A stretch of DNA of 64,000 bases from Cobetia amphilecti (lineage in GTDB: Bacteria > Pseudomonadota > Gammaproteobacteria > Pseudomonadales > Halomonadaceae). A program made the position numbers and the translations under genes. The stretch lies in NCBI RefSeq assembly GCF_030010415.1, contig NZ_JASCSA010000006.1; one strand, given 5' to 3'. Below are positions 26,314 through 36,417 of the stretch, in pieces. The notes below the pieces were generated by a model. The model had not been told where the DNA came from, did no database searches, and saw nothing but the letters and a program-made list of their open reading frames with translations. Position 1 is the stretch's first letter. Every line of letters begins with the position of its first letter.

Positions 26314-27522
26314 TCAGGCGGCACGGCCGTTGCGCACCATGGCGTGGGGGTCGATGACGAATTTCTTGGCAGCGCCGCCATCGAAGTCCGCATAGCCCTG
26401 CGGCGCTTCTTCCAGACTGATGACCTGCACATTGACCGCATCGGCGATATTGACGCGCCCGAACAGGATCGCCTGCATCAGCGGGCGGTGATACTTCATC
26501 ACCGGGCACTGGCCCGTGTGCAGCGAGTGGGACTTGGCCCAGCCCAGCCCGAAGCGCATCGACAGCGCCCCGACCTTGGCGGCCTCATCCTCGGCGCCCG
26601 GGTCTTCGGTGACATAGAGACCGGGGATACCGATCTGGCCGCCGGCACGCGTCAGCGCCATCGCCGAGTTGAGCACCGTGGCCGGCTGCTCGCGGCCGTG
26701 ATCACAACCACAGCCATGCGCCTCGAAGCCGACGCAGTCGACGAAGCAATCCACTTCGCGCTCGCCGAGAATCACCTCGACCTTGTCTTCCATCGAACCT
26801 TCCTGACGCAGATCGATGGTCTCGCAGCCGAAGCTCTCGGCCTGCTGCAAACGCTCGGGGATCATGTCGCCGACGATGACACAGGCCGCACCCAGCAGCT
26901 GGGCGGACACGGCCGCCGCCAGCCCGACCGGCCCGGCACCCGCGATATACACCGTGGAGCCCGGCCCGACACCCGCGGTCACACAGCCGTGGAAGCCGGT
27001 GGGGAAGATATCGGACAGCAGCGTCAGATCACGGATCTTCTCCATCGCCTGGTCGGCATCCGGGAACTTGAGCAGGTTGAAGTCGGCATAGGGCACCATG
27101 ACGTAATCTGTCTGACCGCCAGTCCAGCCACCCATGTCGACATAGCCGTAGGCCGCGCCGGGACGCGCCGGATTGACGTTCAGACAGATCCCCGTCTTGC
27201 CTTCCTTGCAGTTGCGGCAGCGGCCGCAGGCGATGTTGAAGGGGACCGAGACGATGTCACCGACCTTGATGAATTCCACATCGCGCCCGGCCTCGACGAC
27301 CAGACCGGTGATCTCGTGGCCCAGTACCAGACCCTGAGGCGCCGTGGTGCGGCCACGCACCATGTGCTGATCACTGCCGCAGATATTGGTCGAGACGACC
27401 TTGAGAATGACCCCGTGTTCACATTTGCGATTTCCCAGCGCCAGGGTCGGATAGTCCAGTGATTCGACACTCACCTTCCCCGCTCCCTGGTATACGACTC
27501 CGCGATTGGCATTGGCTGACAT
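26314..27522 (-). CDS. fdhA: Glutathione-independent formaldehyde dehydrogenase
   Basis: 402-residue zinc-dependent medium-chain dehydrogenase that oxidises formaldehyde with a tightly bound NAD+. Visible are the catalytic zinc site (TNICGSDQHMVRG and GLVLGHEITG), the structural zinc Cys cluster CGRCRNCKEGKTGIC, the Rossmann motif YIAGAGPVGLAAAV, and the family-specific VDCVGFEAHGCGCDH insertion. Length and motifs match Pseudomonas FdhA. A good AGGAG precedes the ATG. No methylotrophy genes are adjacent; detoxification of formaldehyde from demethylation is the likely role. Confidence 0.93.
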   Translation of the reverse strand: MSANANRGVVYQGAGKVSVESLDYPTLALGNRKCEHGVILKVVSTNICGSDQHMVRGRTTAPQGLVLGHEITGLVVEAGRDVEFIKVGDIVSVPFNIACGRCRNCKEGKTGICLNVNPARPGAAYGYVDMGGWTGGQTDYVMVPYADFNLLKFPDADQAMEKIRDLTLLSDIFPTGFHGCVTAGVGPGSTVYIAGAGPVGLAAAVSAQLLGAACVIVGDMIPERLQQAESFGCETIDLRQEGSMEDKVEVILGEREVDCFVDCVGFEAHGCGCDHGREQPATVLNSAMALTRAGGQIGIPGLYVTEDPGAEDEAAKVGALSMRFGLGWAKSHSLHTGQCPVMKYHRPLMQAILFGRVNIADAVNVQVISLEEAPQGYADFDGGAAKKFVIDPHAMVRNGRAA

Positions 27523-27963
27523 GACGTGCTCCTGGCTGGCATGGGGTTTGGCAGGTGGCCAGCGTCAGGCAGACAAGCTGGCTTGCGCCGCCCGTCACTT
27601 TTCCTGCACCGGCCACCAGCCCCCGGTCGGTGGCGTCCAACCGGTAGGGCTTATGCAGACTAGGTCAGTTGTCACAGGTTGGCTGTCCAGATGAGGCATC
27701 GACATGCCTAAATGAGACAGTTCACGACCAAAGTGTCACTTCGGTTGCCCGCAAGCCCACGCGCCAGTGCCCCCGTGCCTCTGCTGTTGGCGGCAGGCGA
27801 CAGCCAGCGTCGATGCATCTCGACACTTGAAGCACGCGCCCATACCCCCCAGTACTGATGTCAGCGTCATCTTGACGACAGATATTGCGACCCGAGCCCG
27901 TTTACGACGGCTCTGGAAGACAGCTTTGAACGACAGCTCTGAAAGACACTTCAAGGAGAGATC
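27523..27963. other. Divergent region fdhA/lipoprotein with 13-bp repeats
   Basis: 441 bp holding the promoters of fdhA and the small lipoprotein gene. Just before the latter is a 13-bp tandem repeat (27906-27957). No other gene or hairpin is convincing. Confidence 0.4.
27906..27957. repeat. 13-bp tandem repeat, three to four copies
   Basis: Units GACGGCTCTGGAA, GACAGCTTTGAAC, GACAGCTCTGAAA and a decayed GACACTTCAAGGA. The last supplies the AAGGA ribosome site of the lipoprotein gene. Confidence 0.7.
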
Positions 27964-28341
27964 ATGACCCTGACATCCAACGCCCTGCGCAATTCCTGCA
28001 TGACCCTGGCCCTCGTCGGTTCCGCCTTCATCGCCGGTTGCGGCAACACCAGCGTGATCGAGAAGCAGGACACGCGCTACGAAGTCAGCGCCGTCGATGA
28101 AGACCGCGATGATGCCATCGCACAGGTCAAGGAACGCGCGCTCGAGGTGTGTGAAGAACAGGACCGCGACAAGTACGATGTGCTCGACTCGCGCGTCTTC
28201 GGCCCGCACGACGCCACCGCCAAGGCCGCCGATGGCAATGACCAGCTGGAAGGTGGCACCGTCAATGAAGACACCGAAATGGCTGCCGCCACCCATGAAG
28301 GCGAAGGCTACAAGGTCGTCTGGACCGTGCGCTGCCGCTGA
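27964..28341 (+). CDS. Small secreted lipoprotein of unknown function
   Basis: 125 residues. A signal peptide with lipobox (LVGSAFIAGCGN, Cys near residue 26) is followed by an acidic domain of about 100 residues with EVSAVDEDRDDAIAQVKERA and a C-terminal YKVVWTVRCR. Two further Cys (in EVCEEQ and the final VRCR) could form a disulfide. AAGGAG lies before the ATG. I do not recognise a named family. It is followed by a strong terminator and appears monocistronic. Confidence 0.85.
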   Translation: MTLTSNALRNSCMTLALVGSAFIAGCGNTSVIEKQDTRYEVSAVDEDRDDAIAQVKERALEVCEEQDRDKYDVLDSRVFGPHDATAKAADGNDQLEGGTVNEDTEMAAATHEGEGYKVVWTVRCR

Positions 28342-28430
28342 GGCGTTCAGTCGTCAGGTAGCGTGACCTGACAGCGCGACCGAACGCGAAAGCGAAAGTC
28401 GCAACGACGGCGAAAGCGCAGCATCCGGCA

Positions 28431-28458
28431 GAAAGCCGCCCCCAGGGGCGGCTTTCTT
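28431..28458 (+). terminator. Terminator after the lipoprotein gene
   Basis: GAAAGCCGCCCC pairs with GGGGCGGCTTTC (28431-28442, 28445-28456) and is followed by TT. Confidence 0.75.
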
Positions 28459-28694
28459 GCGTTCCGACACCAGGCGAGGACCCAGGGAAACCGACACTGC
28501 GGCACTTGAGTTCCAAGGCCGCAACCATCGGTTGCCCCAGAAATCAGTCAATTGCGTCACCGCATTAGACGACTCTTGACTATGCTGAGATGAAAGCTGT
28601 CCCAGCGCCGCCCCTGATCGCCGCGTATATCTGGTGAAAAAAGTTGTTACCAGCCACCCGGCTTGCACGCTGGGGCGACTCGGACGCTAAACCT

Positions 28695-28765
28695 GCATGA
28701 GCCTGGTTGCATGAGGCACGCGACATGAACCTCGCTGCATGAACATCGCTGCATAAAGCTCGCGC
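28695..28765. repeat. Degenerate 12-16-bp tandem repeat upstream of cfa
   Basis: Successive units GCATGAGCCTGGTT, GCATGAGGCACGCGAC, ATGAACCTCGCT, GCATGAACATCGCT and GCATAAAGCTCGCGC. The unit length varies, so this is an old or imperfect array. Confidence 0.65.
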
Positions 28766-28881
28766 ATTGCCATGCGAGACGTTCGACAGCCCTATCGCCC
28801 GGGGACTGTCGATCACTGCCATACGCCATGACGAACCCATCAGGACTCTCTGCGCCCGCGCGCCGTCAAGGAGGCTTTTCC

Positions 28882-30060
28882 ATGAGCATCGAACAACGCC
28901 TGGCCCCCGTTGCACTCCCCGACACCCGTCATCGACGCACCGTCGAACATCTGCTGGCAGGTTCCGGCGTCAGGCTCAACGGGCCCGATCCCTGGGACAT
29001 TCGCGTTCGCCATCCGGACCTCTTCCGGCGGGTGCTGCAGCAAGGCAGCCTGGGACTGGGCGAGGCTTACATGGAAGGCTGGTGGGACTGCGAGCAGATC
29101 GACGAGATGATCTGTCGCCTGCTGCGACATGGCCTGGGCAGCCGCGCCCACACCACCAGCGAGCGCATCGCCTATCGGCTGCAGGCCGGGGTGATCAACC
29201 TGCAGAGCCGCCGCCGCGCCGGCGTGGTCGGCAAGGTGCATTATGACTTCGGCAATGACCTCTTCACGCGCATGCTGGATGACACCCTGTGCTACAGCTG
29301 CGGCTACTGGAAAGACCTGCCGGTGAGCGCGGAGAACCTGGGCAAGGCGCAACAGGCCAAGCTGGATCTGGTGTGTCGCAAGCTGGGGCTCACGCCCGGC
29401 ATGCGCCTGCTGGATATCGGCTGTGGCTGGGGGAGCCTTGCAGCCTACGCCGCACGCCATTACGGCGTGGAGGTCGTCGGTATCACCATCTCCGCCGAAC
29501 AGGCCGCGCTGGCGCGTGAGCATTGCGCAGGGCTACCGGTGGAAATCCTGCTCAAGGACTATCGCGACCCTGACTTCCGGCGCACGATTGGTAGCTTTGA
29601 TGCCATCGCCTCGATTGGCATGTTCGAACACGTCGGCCACAAGAACTACGCCACCTACTTTGCCCATGCCGCGCACCTGCTGCGTCCCGGCGGACGCTTC
29701 GTGCTGCATACCATCGGCTCCAACCAGAGTGATATCTCGGCCGACCCCTGGGTCAACCGCTATATCTTCCCCAATGGCGTGCTGCCCAGCGCCAGTCAGC
29801 TGGTACGCGCCAGCGAAGCGCATCTGGTGATGGAGGACTGGCACAACTTCGGCGCCGACTACGATCCGACATTGATGGCGTGGCGCGCCAATCTCGACCA
29901 GCACTGGCATGAGCTGGCCGATACCTATTCACCGCGCGACAAGCGCATGTTCAAGTACTATCTCGGCGCCTGCGCAGGCGCCTTCCGCGCCCGCCAGCTG
30001 CAGCTGTGGCAGGTGGTGTTCACCCACGGCACCGCAGGGCGCTACGACGCGCCACGCTGA
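28882..30060 (+). CDS. cfa: Cyclopropane-fatty-acyl-phospholipid synthase
   Basis: 392-residue SAM-dependent methyltransferase adding a methylene bridge across double bonds of membrane phospholipid acyl chains. Features are GSLGLGEAYMEGWWDCEQID near the N terminus, the YDFGNDLFTRMLDDTLCYSCGYW active-site region (split here as VHYDFGNDLF and LCYSCGYW), the SAM motif RLLDIGCGWGSLAAYAA, and FEHVGHKNYATYF. AAGGAGG sits seven bases before the ATG at 28882; an in-frame ATG at 28828 lacks a site. The enzyme usually acts at stationary phase and protects against acid and osmotic stress. Confidence 0.95.
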   Translation: MSIEQRLAPVALPDTRHRRTVEHLLAGSGVRLNGPDPWDIRVRHPDLFRRVLQQGSLGLGEAYMEGWWDCEQIDEMICRLLRHGLGSRAHTTSERIAYRLQAGVINLQSRRRAGVVGKVHYDFGNDLFTRMLDDTLCYSCGYWKDLPVSAENLGKAQQAKLDLVCRKLGLTPGMRLLDIGCGWGSLAAYAARHYGVEVVGITISAEQAALAREHCAGLPVEILLKDYRDPDFRRTIGSFDAIASIGMFEHVGHKNYATYFAHAAHLLRPGGRFVLHTIGSNQSDISADPWVNRYIFPNGVLPSASQLVRASEAHLVMEDWHNFGADYDPTLMAWRANLDQHWHELADTYSPRDKRMFKYYLGACAGAFRARQLQLWQVVFTHGTAGRYDAPR

Positions 30061-30106
30061 TTTGCCGCTCGCGGGGCGCCGGCAGTCTCGACCGGCGACA
30101 ACTGTC

Positions 30107-31210
30107 TCAAGCGGCGGAGCGAATCAGACGCGTCGCCGCGAAACGATTGAGCAGCGCATGCATCAGGTAGATCAGCAGCATCGCGCTGCAGACCGCGACC
30201 AGCACGGAGCTGGTCCGGTAGAGCGAGCTGTAGATCAGGTCCTTGTCGGGCGACATGTACTGGCCAAACAGGATCGCCATGGTGGTCATGGCGCCCAGAC
30301 CCGCACCGGAGCCCACCCGCTCCATAACATGGTGGCGCGCGAACAGCATCAGGCTCAGCCAGAGCCCCAGCGCTACCAGCCACAGCAACGAATAGTGCGT
30401 CATCAACACCAGCTGGAGTGCCACCGCCACGTTGCAGCCCACCAACGTACCCGCGGCGCGCCGAATGCTGGCCTGAATGGCACCGAACCAGTTCATCGGA
30501 AAGAGAATCAGGATCGAGGCGATCTGCGCCGACAGCGAATCGCTCAGATCGAGCACCTGGAACATCACGTAGACCACCATCGCCACCGCGGTGGTCAACA
30601 GCACCTCGTGACGGCGATTGGATGGCGGCTTGGCGGGGCGTGACGGCGGCTGGCGCGGCGCCTTGTCCGGGAAGCAGTAATGCATCATGGCCACGATCGA
30701 AAGCGTGGTACCGCCACCGACGAAGTTGCACCACACCAGATCACTGATATCCGTGCTCGGGTAGCTGGCGAAATTCAGCTGCACATGCATGCCGACCACA
30801 CTCAGGGCACCGAACAGGAACAATGGCCCGCGGCTCATGCAGTTGAACAGCACCAGCTGCATGCCAAGCACCAGCAGCAACATGATCGCCGGGTTGTCAC
30901 CGAACAGGCCCTGCACGACGAGGGTGAAGGCGTTGTTGAGAAAGACGCTGGCCAGAAACTGCCGCGCGATGGAGGCGTTCAGTACCGGCACCAGGGCCAG
31001 CAGCAGAATCGGGTTGACCACGAAGAAGGTGCCGTAGGTCCAATCCATCCACTTGAGCAGCACGAAGCCCAGGGTGCCGCCGAAGGCGATCCGCAGGCAC
31101 TGCTGGACATCGTTCTCGCTCAGGCGTGGCTCACTACCCTCGACGCGCGGCAAGGTCTCGCCACGTGTCCACAGACGGGACAGCCGGTCTCGCAATGCAT
31201 TCGCCAACAT
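30107..31210 (-). CDS. DUF2955/FUSC-type inner-membrane exporter component
   Basis: 367 residues, two blocks of hydrophobic segments (about 45-165 and 205-355) separated by a hydrophilic Pro/Arg linker (KAPRQPPSRPAKPPSNRR). This two-block plan is that of the aromatic-acid exporter/FUSC superfamily; I assign DUF2955 by its length and its pairing with an HlyD protein. It lies 9 bp after the HlyD gene in a marR-hlyD-DUF2955 operon, analogous to AaeA/AaeB of E. coli. Substrate is unknown; small aromatic acids are a reasonable guess. Confidence 0.8.
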   Translation of the reverse strand: MLANALRDRLSRLWTRGETLPRVEGSEPRLSENDVQQCLRIAFGGTLGFVLLKWMDWTYGTFFVVNPILLLALVPVLNASIARQFLASVFLNNAFTLVVQGLFGDNPAIMLLLVLGMQLVLFNCMSRGPLFLFGALSVVGMHVQLNFASYPSTDISDLVWCNFVGGGTTLSIVAMMHYCFPDKAPRQPPSRPAKPPSNRRHEVLLTTAVAMVVYVMFQVLDLSDSLSAQIASILILFPMNWFGAIQASIRRAAGTLVGCNVAVALQLVLMTHYSLLWLVALGLWLSLMLFARHHVMERVGSGAGLGAMTTMAILFGQYMSPDKDLIYSSLYRTSSVLVAVCSAMLLIYLMHALLNRFAATRLIRSAA

Positions 31211-31219
31211 GCCGCCGCC

Positions 31220-32287
31220 TCAATAGATGTAATGCAGCAGGCTGACCGCACGCGCCTGGGCATGCGCCAGCCAGCTGGCTGGTCCGGCCACGGGGAACAG
31301 CTGTACGGTGGCACGCGAGCCGGTCGGCAGCTGGCTGAGCGAGAGGCCATGAGCCCTCGGCATCACGAGATGGACGCGCATGCGCTGGGCATCACGCACC
31401 CAGCGATCGCTGTCCTCGGGGGCGGCCAGATAGCCATCGGCGTTGAGCTGACCCGCCTGTACGCCTGAATCCCGCGATGAAAGCGTTGCCGCGAAGACCC
31501 GCCCCGGCTGCGCATCGAAGATGATGCTTGCCTGATCGCCGATCGCGACGCGTGACAGAGACTTCTCGCGAAAGTCGGCAATGACATCGGCACGATCGGC
31601 CACGATGGCCAGCCGCGCCTGACCGGTGCTGGCGTAGGCACCGGCCACCAGTTGCATGTTGGACACCGTCCCGGCCTCGCGGGCGCGCACCTCGGTATAG
31701 GCCAGATCGAGACGCGCCTGCTCCAGCGCATTGCGCGCCTGACGCAGGCTCAGGTTATCGTCTCCCGTCAGGCCCCGCAGCACCTTGAGCGCTGCCAGAT
31801 CGGCCTGATCGGCCCTGACCGTCGCCTGCGCGCCCTGATAGCTGGCACGTGTCTGATCGTACTGCTGACGCGAGATGCTGTGCGACTTGATCAACCGCGT
31901 GACGCGCGCCATCTCCAGCCGCTGCTCTTCCTCGCTGACACGGCTCTGCTCGAGCTGCGCCTTGGCCGCCAGAATCGAGGCATCCAGCTGTTGGTTGGCC
32001 TGAATGGCGGCTTCCAGCGCCAACTCCGCCTGCTGCACGGCCAGCTGATAGGGCTTTGCATCAATACGAAACAGCACATCGCCCGCCTCGACATGCTGGT
32101 TGTCGTGGACCAGCACCTCATCGATACGACCACTGACCCGCGATGCCACACTGACCACCGGGTGCATCACGCGCGCCTGGGACGTCATCGGCATCCACAG
32201 GTCCGCGATCAGGAAATACACGAAACTGAATACGGCGATCAGCAAGGCTCCCCGCACCCAGCGCCGAAAGCGCTGATCGGATGTCAC
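31220..32287 (-). CDS. HlyD/EmrA-family membrane-fusion protein
   Basis: 355 residues. There is one N-terminal membrane segment (ALLIAVFSFVYFLIADLW), a biotinyl-lipoyl-like half-motif (SRVSGRIDEVLVHDNQHVEA), a long coiled-coil hairpin (about 85-190) and the second lipoyl half with VRAREAGTVSNMQL, then a beta-barrel part. It bridges the inner-membrane pump to an outer-membrane channel, which is not encoded here. Its start overlaps the marR stop by 4 bp (ATGA). Confidence 0.9.
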   Translation of the reverse strand: MTSDQRFRRWVRGALLIAVFSFVYFLIADLWMPMTSQARVMHPVVSVASRVSGRIDEVLVHDNQHVEAGDVLFRIDAKPYQLAVQQAELALEAAIQANQQLDASILAAKAQLEQSRVSEEEQRLEMARVTRLIKSHSISRQQYDQTRASYQGAQATVRADQADLAALKVLRGLTGDDNLSLRQARNALEQARLDLAYTEVRAREAGTVSNMQLVAGAYASTGQARLAIVADRADVIADFREKSLSRVAIGDQASIIFDAQPGRVFAATLSSRDSGVQAGQLNADGYLAAPEDSDRWVRDAQRMRVHLVMPRAHGLSLSQLPTGSRATVQLFPVAGPASWLAHAQARAVSLLHYIY

Positions 32288-32805
32288 CCCTGACGACTCC
32301 GCTGATATTCGGCCTGCGAGCGCGCGATGCTGGCGCTGGCATTGTCTTCGAACTGGAGCAGAGTGCGGGCGAAGGCATTGAGCGCTTCGTCATCGAAACC
32401 GACGTACAGCTCGGCACGCACTCGCTCGATGCGCTCCGTCAACTGGGTCAGGCACTGGCGGCCTTGCTCGGTGAACCACAGGCAACGCGCCCGCTTGTCG
32501 GTCTCGTGTGGCACGCGCGCGATCAGCTGCTGAGCCTCGAGCTGGTTGAGGGTGCGCGTCAGCGACGGCATCTCGATACCCAGCTCACTGGCCAGCATCT
32601 GTTGGGTACAGCCCTCGCCGAGCTTTTCCAGATGGACCATGACCGTCCAGCGCGATTCCGTCATGTCCAGGCTACGCACCGCGCTGGTGATGGCGGTGCG
32701 CCATAGACGGTGGACCCGGCCGACCTGGCCACCCAGCGAGGGCTTGATCTGCTCGTGAAACGGGATTTCCTGTGTCGAATCCGTCCCCGGAGAATGTGCG
32801 TTCAT
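32284..32805 (-). CDS. MarR/SlyA-family transcriptional regulator
   Basis: 173 residues. The winged-helix core is present: DMTESRWTVMVHLEKLGEG, then LASELGIEMPSLTRTLNQLE for the recognition helix, and the wing ELQ..IARVPHETDKRARCLWFTEQG type (here QLIARVPHETDKRARCLW). This D.R wing is typical of SlyA/MarR dimers. I chose the ATG at 32805; the first in-frame ATG (32928) would lie within about 20 nt of the predicted transcription start and has no ribosome site. It is the first gene of the efflux operon and, from the operator at 32932-32947, probably autoregulated. Confidence 0.88.
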   Translation of the reverse strand: MNAHSPGTDSTQEIPFHEQIKPSLGGQVGRVHRLWRTAITSAVRSLDMTESRWTVMVHLEKLGEGCTQQMLASELGIEMPSLTRTLNQLEAQQLIARVPHETDKRARCLWFTEQGRQCLTQLTERIERVRAELYVGFDDEALNAFARTLLQFEDNASASIARSQAEYQRSRQG

Positions 32806-32931
32806 GTACCATCTCTCGACATGAAGGCTCCCATGACACTCCCCCTCATCGGTACTGAGCGGAAGACCCACGAGAGCCTTGATTGGTGCGGCGTCAGGGC
32901 GGCTGTTGCCGCCGATATCAGACGTCATCTA

Positions 32932-32947
32932 TGTTAGCTTGCTAACA
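32932..32947 (-). promoter_or_regulatory. SlyA/MarR-type operator
   Basis: Inverted repeat TGTTAGC-AA-GCTAACA (minus-strand reading), whose core TTAGCAAGCTAA is the published SlyA consensus. It sits directly downstream of the predicted -10, where bound protein would block transcription. A second, weaker copy (TTAGCGAGCAAA, 32969-32980) lies in the promoter spacer, centred 35 bp away. Confidence 0.75.
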
Positions 32948-32955
32948 ATATGAGA

Positions 32956-32984
32956 ATCATACCCTTTATTAGCGAGCAAAACAA
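32956..32984 (-). promoter_or_regulatory. Promoter of the marR-hlyD-DUF2955 operon
   Basis: Minus-strand TTGTTT (32979-32984), a 17-bp spacer and TATGAT (32956-32961). The -10 is near consensus, and the site is flanked and overlapped by the SlyA-type operators. Confidence 0.65.
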
Positions 32985-33140
32985 TTCACCAATTCCGATA
33001 TTCAAACACGCATTTAAGCGCCTCTCCGCTTCTGTCTTCTGACTTGTCTTCTTCCCCTTCTCCTCTTTCTACTTTTGCGGCTCGCCTGCTTTCCTCTCGC
33101 CCTGTTGCCTCTTCTGTCCCGCCATCACCTGCGCCGCGGC

Positions 33141-34694
<1,554 letters not shown>

Positions 34695-34834
34695 GGCGTT
34701 CTCGGCATTGTCGTTGGAATTCTTGTTGGCATTGTCATCGAAATGGTGTCGCCGGCCTGGCGTCGCCGCTCGAGTGACGGACAGCTTGGCGACGGGCGGC
34801 TGAGTGACGTTAACGTAAGCATTATCAAAAACGT

Positions 34835-34852
34835 CGTAAAGCATTCCTTACA
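34835..34852. promoter_or_regulatory. TyrR/PhhR box
   Basis: CGTAAA-GCATTC-CTTACA matches the TyrR consensus TGTAAA-N6-TTTACA at ten of the twelve specified positions. It is 141 bp from the phhR start and 254 bp from the phhA start. Confidence 0.7.
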
Positions 34853-34918
34853 AAAGACGGCGACACAGCAGTGCACGAGCGCCCGAATGGCACCGGATGC
34901 GCCCGATTACCGCTCCAG

Positions 34919-34936
34919 TGTCACAATTATGTGACA
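34919..34936. promoter_or_regulatory. Palindrome TGTCACA-N4-TGTGACA
   Basis: Perfect 7-bp arms around ATTA. It is not the CRP arrangement, because the half-sites point the other way, and the binding factor is unknown. It lies 170 bp upstream of phhA. Confidence 0.5.
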
Positions 34937-35106
34937 AGAACCGCGCCAACGCAGCGTTCTCTGCGGCGCAGAGCCACGCCTGACCACTGGTCAACGCCAC
35001 CCGACAAGGCCTAGCGTTGTCATCGACATGCAAGGACTGGCATGTACGCCATAATGACAACACGGCAGCCTGCTCGGCAGCGCCGCCATCTGGTTGGGGA
35101 GGTTGC

Positions 35107-35988
35107 ATGAACGCACCGCAGGGTCGTCATTGGCCACAGACATCCCAGGAAGCTCAGCCCGGCTCGCAAGCCAAGACCAAGGGCACCCGCTACGTGGCCC
35201 ATGAGCCGGATGCCCGGGGCCGGATCCATTACAGCGATCAGGAAAACGCCACCTGGCAGACACTGATGGCGCGCCAGATGGCGCTGGTCGAGGGACGCGT
35301 CTGTCGCGAGTATCGGCAAGGGCTCGAGCGCCTTGCCCTGCCGGAGGACCGCATCCCCCAGCTTGGCGAGATCGATCGTGTCCTCGAGGCCACCACCGGC
35401 TGGCGAACCGCTCGCGTGCCGGCCTTGATCCCCTTCACGCGCTTCTTCGAGCTGCTCGCCGAGCGGCGCTTCCCGGTCGCCACCTTCATCCGCTCCCCGG
35501 AAGAACTCGACTATCTGCAGGAGCCGGACATCTTCCACGAGATCTTCGGCCACTGCCCGATGCTCACCCACCCCGCCTTCGCCGAGTTCACCGCCACCTA
35601 CGGACGCCTCGGTCTCGCCGCCAGCAAGGAAGAGCGCGTCTATCTGGCCCGTCTCTACTGGATGACGGTGGAATTCGGCATGCTGCGCGAGACTCAACCC
35701 GATGGCAGTCGTGCGCTACGCCTCTACGGCGGTGGCATCATCTCCTCGCCGCGCGAGACCCGCTATGCCCTGGGCGAGCTTGCAGACAGTCTCGAGTGCC
35801 CCGTGCATCTGCCCTTCGATGCCGTCGAGGCACTGCGCACCCCGTATCGCATCGACATCCTGCAGCCGCTCTACTATGTCCTTGAGTCACTGGACGACCT
35901 GCATGAACTCGCCAGTCGCGACATCATGGCGCTGGTGCACGAAGCCATGGCACTCGGCCTCAAGGCGCCGCGCTTCGCACCACGTTGA
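35107..35988 (+). CDS. phhA: Phenylalanine-4-hydroxylase
   Basis: 293-residue pterin-dependent monooxygenase converting phenylalanine to tyrosine. Iron ligands are visible: two His in IFHEIFGHCPMLTHP and Glu in YWMTVEFGML. The pterin-site region RTARVPALIPFTRFFELLAERRFPV (in pieces around residue 100-125) is present. It is a single-domain bacterial enzyme without the regulatory domain of animal homologues. GGGGAGG lies five bases before the ATG at 35107. It is first of the phhABC operon, and PhhR is its expected activator. Confidence 0.96.
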   Translation: MNAPQGRHWPQTSQEAQPGSQAKTKGTRYVAHEPDARGRIHYSDQENATWQTLMARQMALVEGRVCREYRQGLERLALPEDRIPQLGEIDRVLEATTGWRTARVPALIPFTRFFELLAERRFPVATFIRSPEELDYLQEPDIFHEIFGHCPMLTHPAFAEFTATYGRLGLAASKEERVYLARLYWMTVEFGMLRETQPDGSRALRLYGGGIISSPRETRYALGELADSLECPVHLPFDAVEALRTPYRIDILQPLYYVLESLDDLHELASRDIMALVHEAMALGLKAPRFAPR

Positions 35989-36077
35989 TCGCACCGTCGC
36001 TGATCGCACCGACGCCCTTGCCCCAAGGGGTACGCCTTTTCACCAGTCCCCTCTTTCCTCAAGCCGGAGATAGTGAC

Positions 36078-36416
36078 ATGACCGAACTCGCCAGACAGTC
36101 CTGTGAAGCCTGCAGCTTCGATGCGCCCAAGGTCAGCGATAGCGACATCGAGACGCTCAAGACCGCCATTCCCGAGTGGCAGTTGCTCAATCGCGATGGC
36201 ATCATGCAACTGGAACGGTGCTTCACGTTCCGCAATTTCAAGCAGGCACTGGCATTCACCAATCGCGTAGGCGAGATTGCCGAGGAAGTCGGGCACCACC
36301 CGGCACTTCTCACCGAGTGGGGCAAGGTCACCGTGACCTGGTGGTCCCACGAGATGAAGGGTCTGCACAAGAACGATTTCATCATGGCCGCCAGAACCGA
36401 CGAGGTAGCGAAATAA
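36078..36416 (+). CDS. phhB: Pterin-4a-carbinolamine dehydratase
   Basis: 112 residues. It regenerates the tetrahydrobiopterin-type cofactor used by PhhA by dehydrating its 4a-hydroxy form. The family motif EVGHHPALLTEWGKVTVTWW is present, with the catalytic His pair and the Trp-rich strand. GGAG precedes the ATG at 36078; a longer ORF upstream overlaps phhA and is unlikely to be used. It lies between phhA and phhC. Confidence 0.95.
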   Translation: MTELARQSCEACSFDAPKVSDSDIETLKTAIPEWQLLNRDGIMQLERCFTFRNFKQALAFTNRVGEIAEEVGHHPALLTEWGKVTVTWWSHEMKGLHKNDFIMAARTDEVAK

Positions 36417-36417
36417 G

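Larger units (their letters stand above)
28342..28881. other. Lipoprotein-cfa intergenic region
   Basis: 540 bp with a degenerate GCGAAAGCG-type repeat (28383-28420), the lipoprotein terminator (28431-28458), and a 14-bp-type repeat block (28695-28765). The cfa promoter must also lie here; no consensus was picked out. Confidence 0.4.
32806..33140. other. Region between the marR operon start and the phhR end
   Basis: 335 bp with the marR promoter and two operator-like sequences (32932-32984), then a T/C-rich stretch (33020-33110) with no recognised element after the phhR stop codon. No terminator hairpin for phhR was found. Confidence 0.5.
34695..35106. other. phhR/phhA divergent regulatory region
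   Basis: 412 bp containing the TyrR-type box (34835-34852) and a separate palindrome (34919-34936). Plus-strand ATG codons upstream of phhA at 35017 and nearby extend the phhA frame, but lack ribosome sites. Confidence 0.6.
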
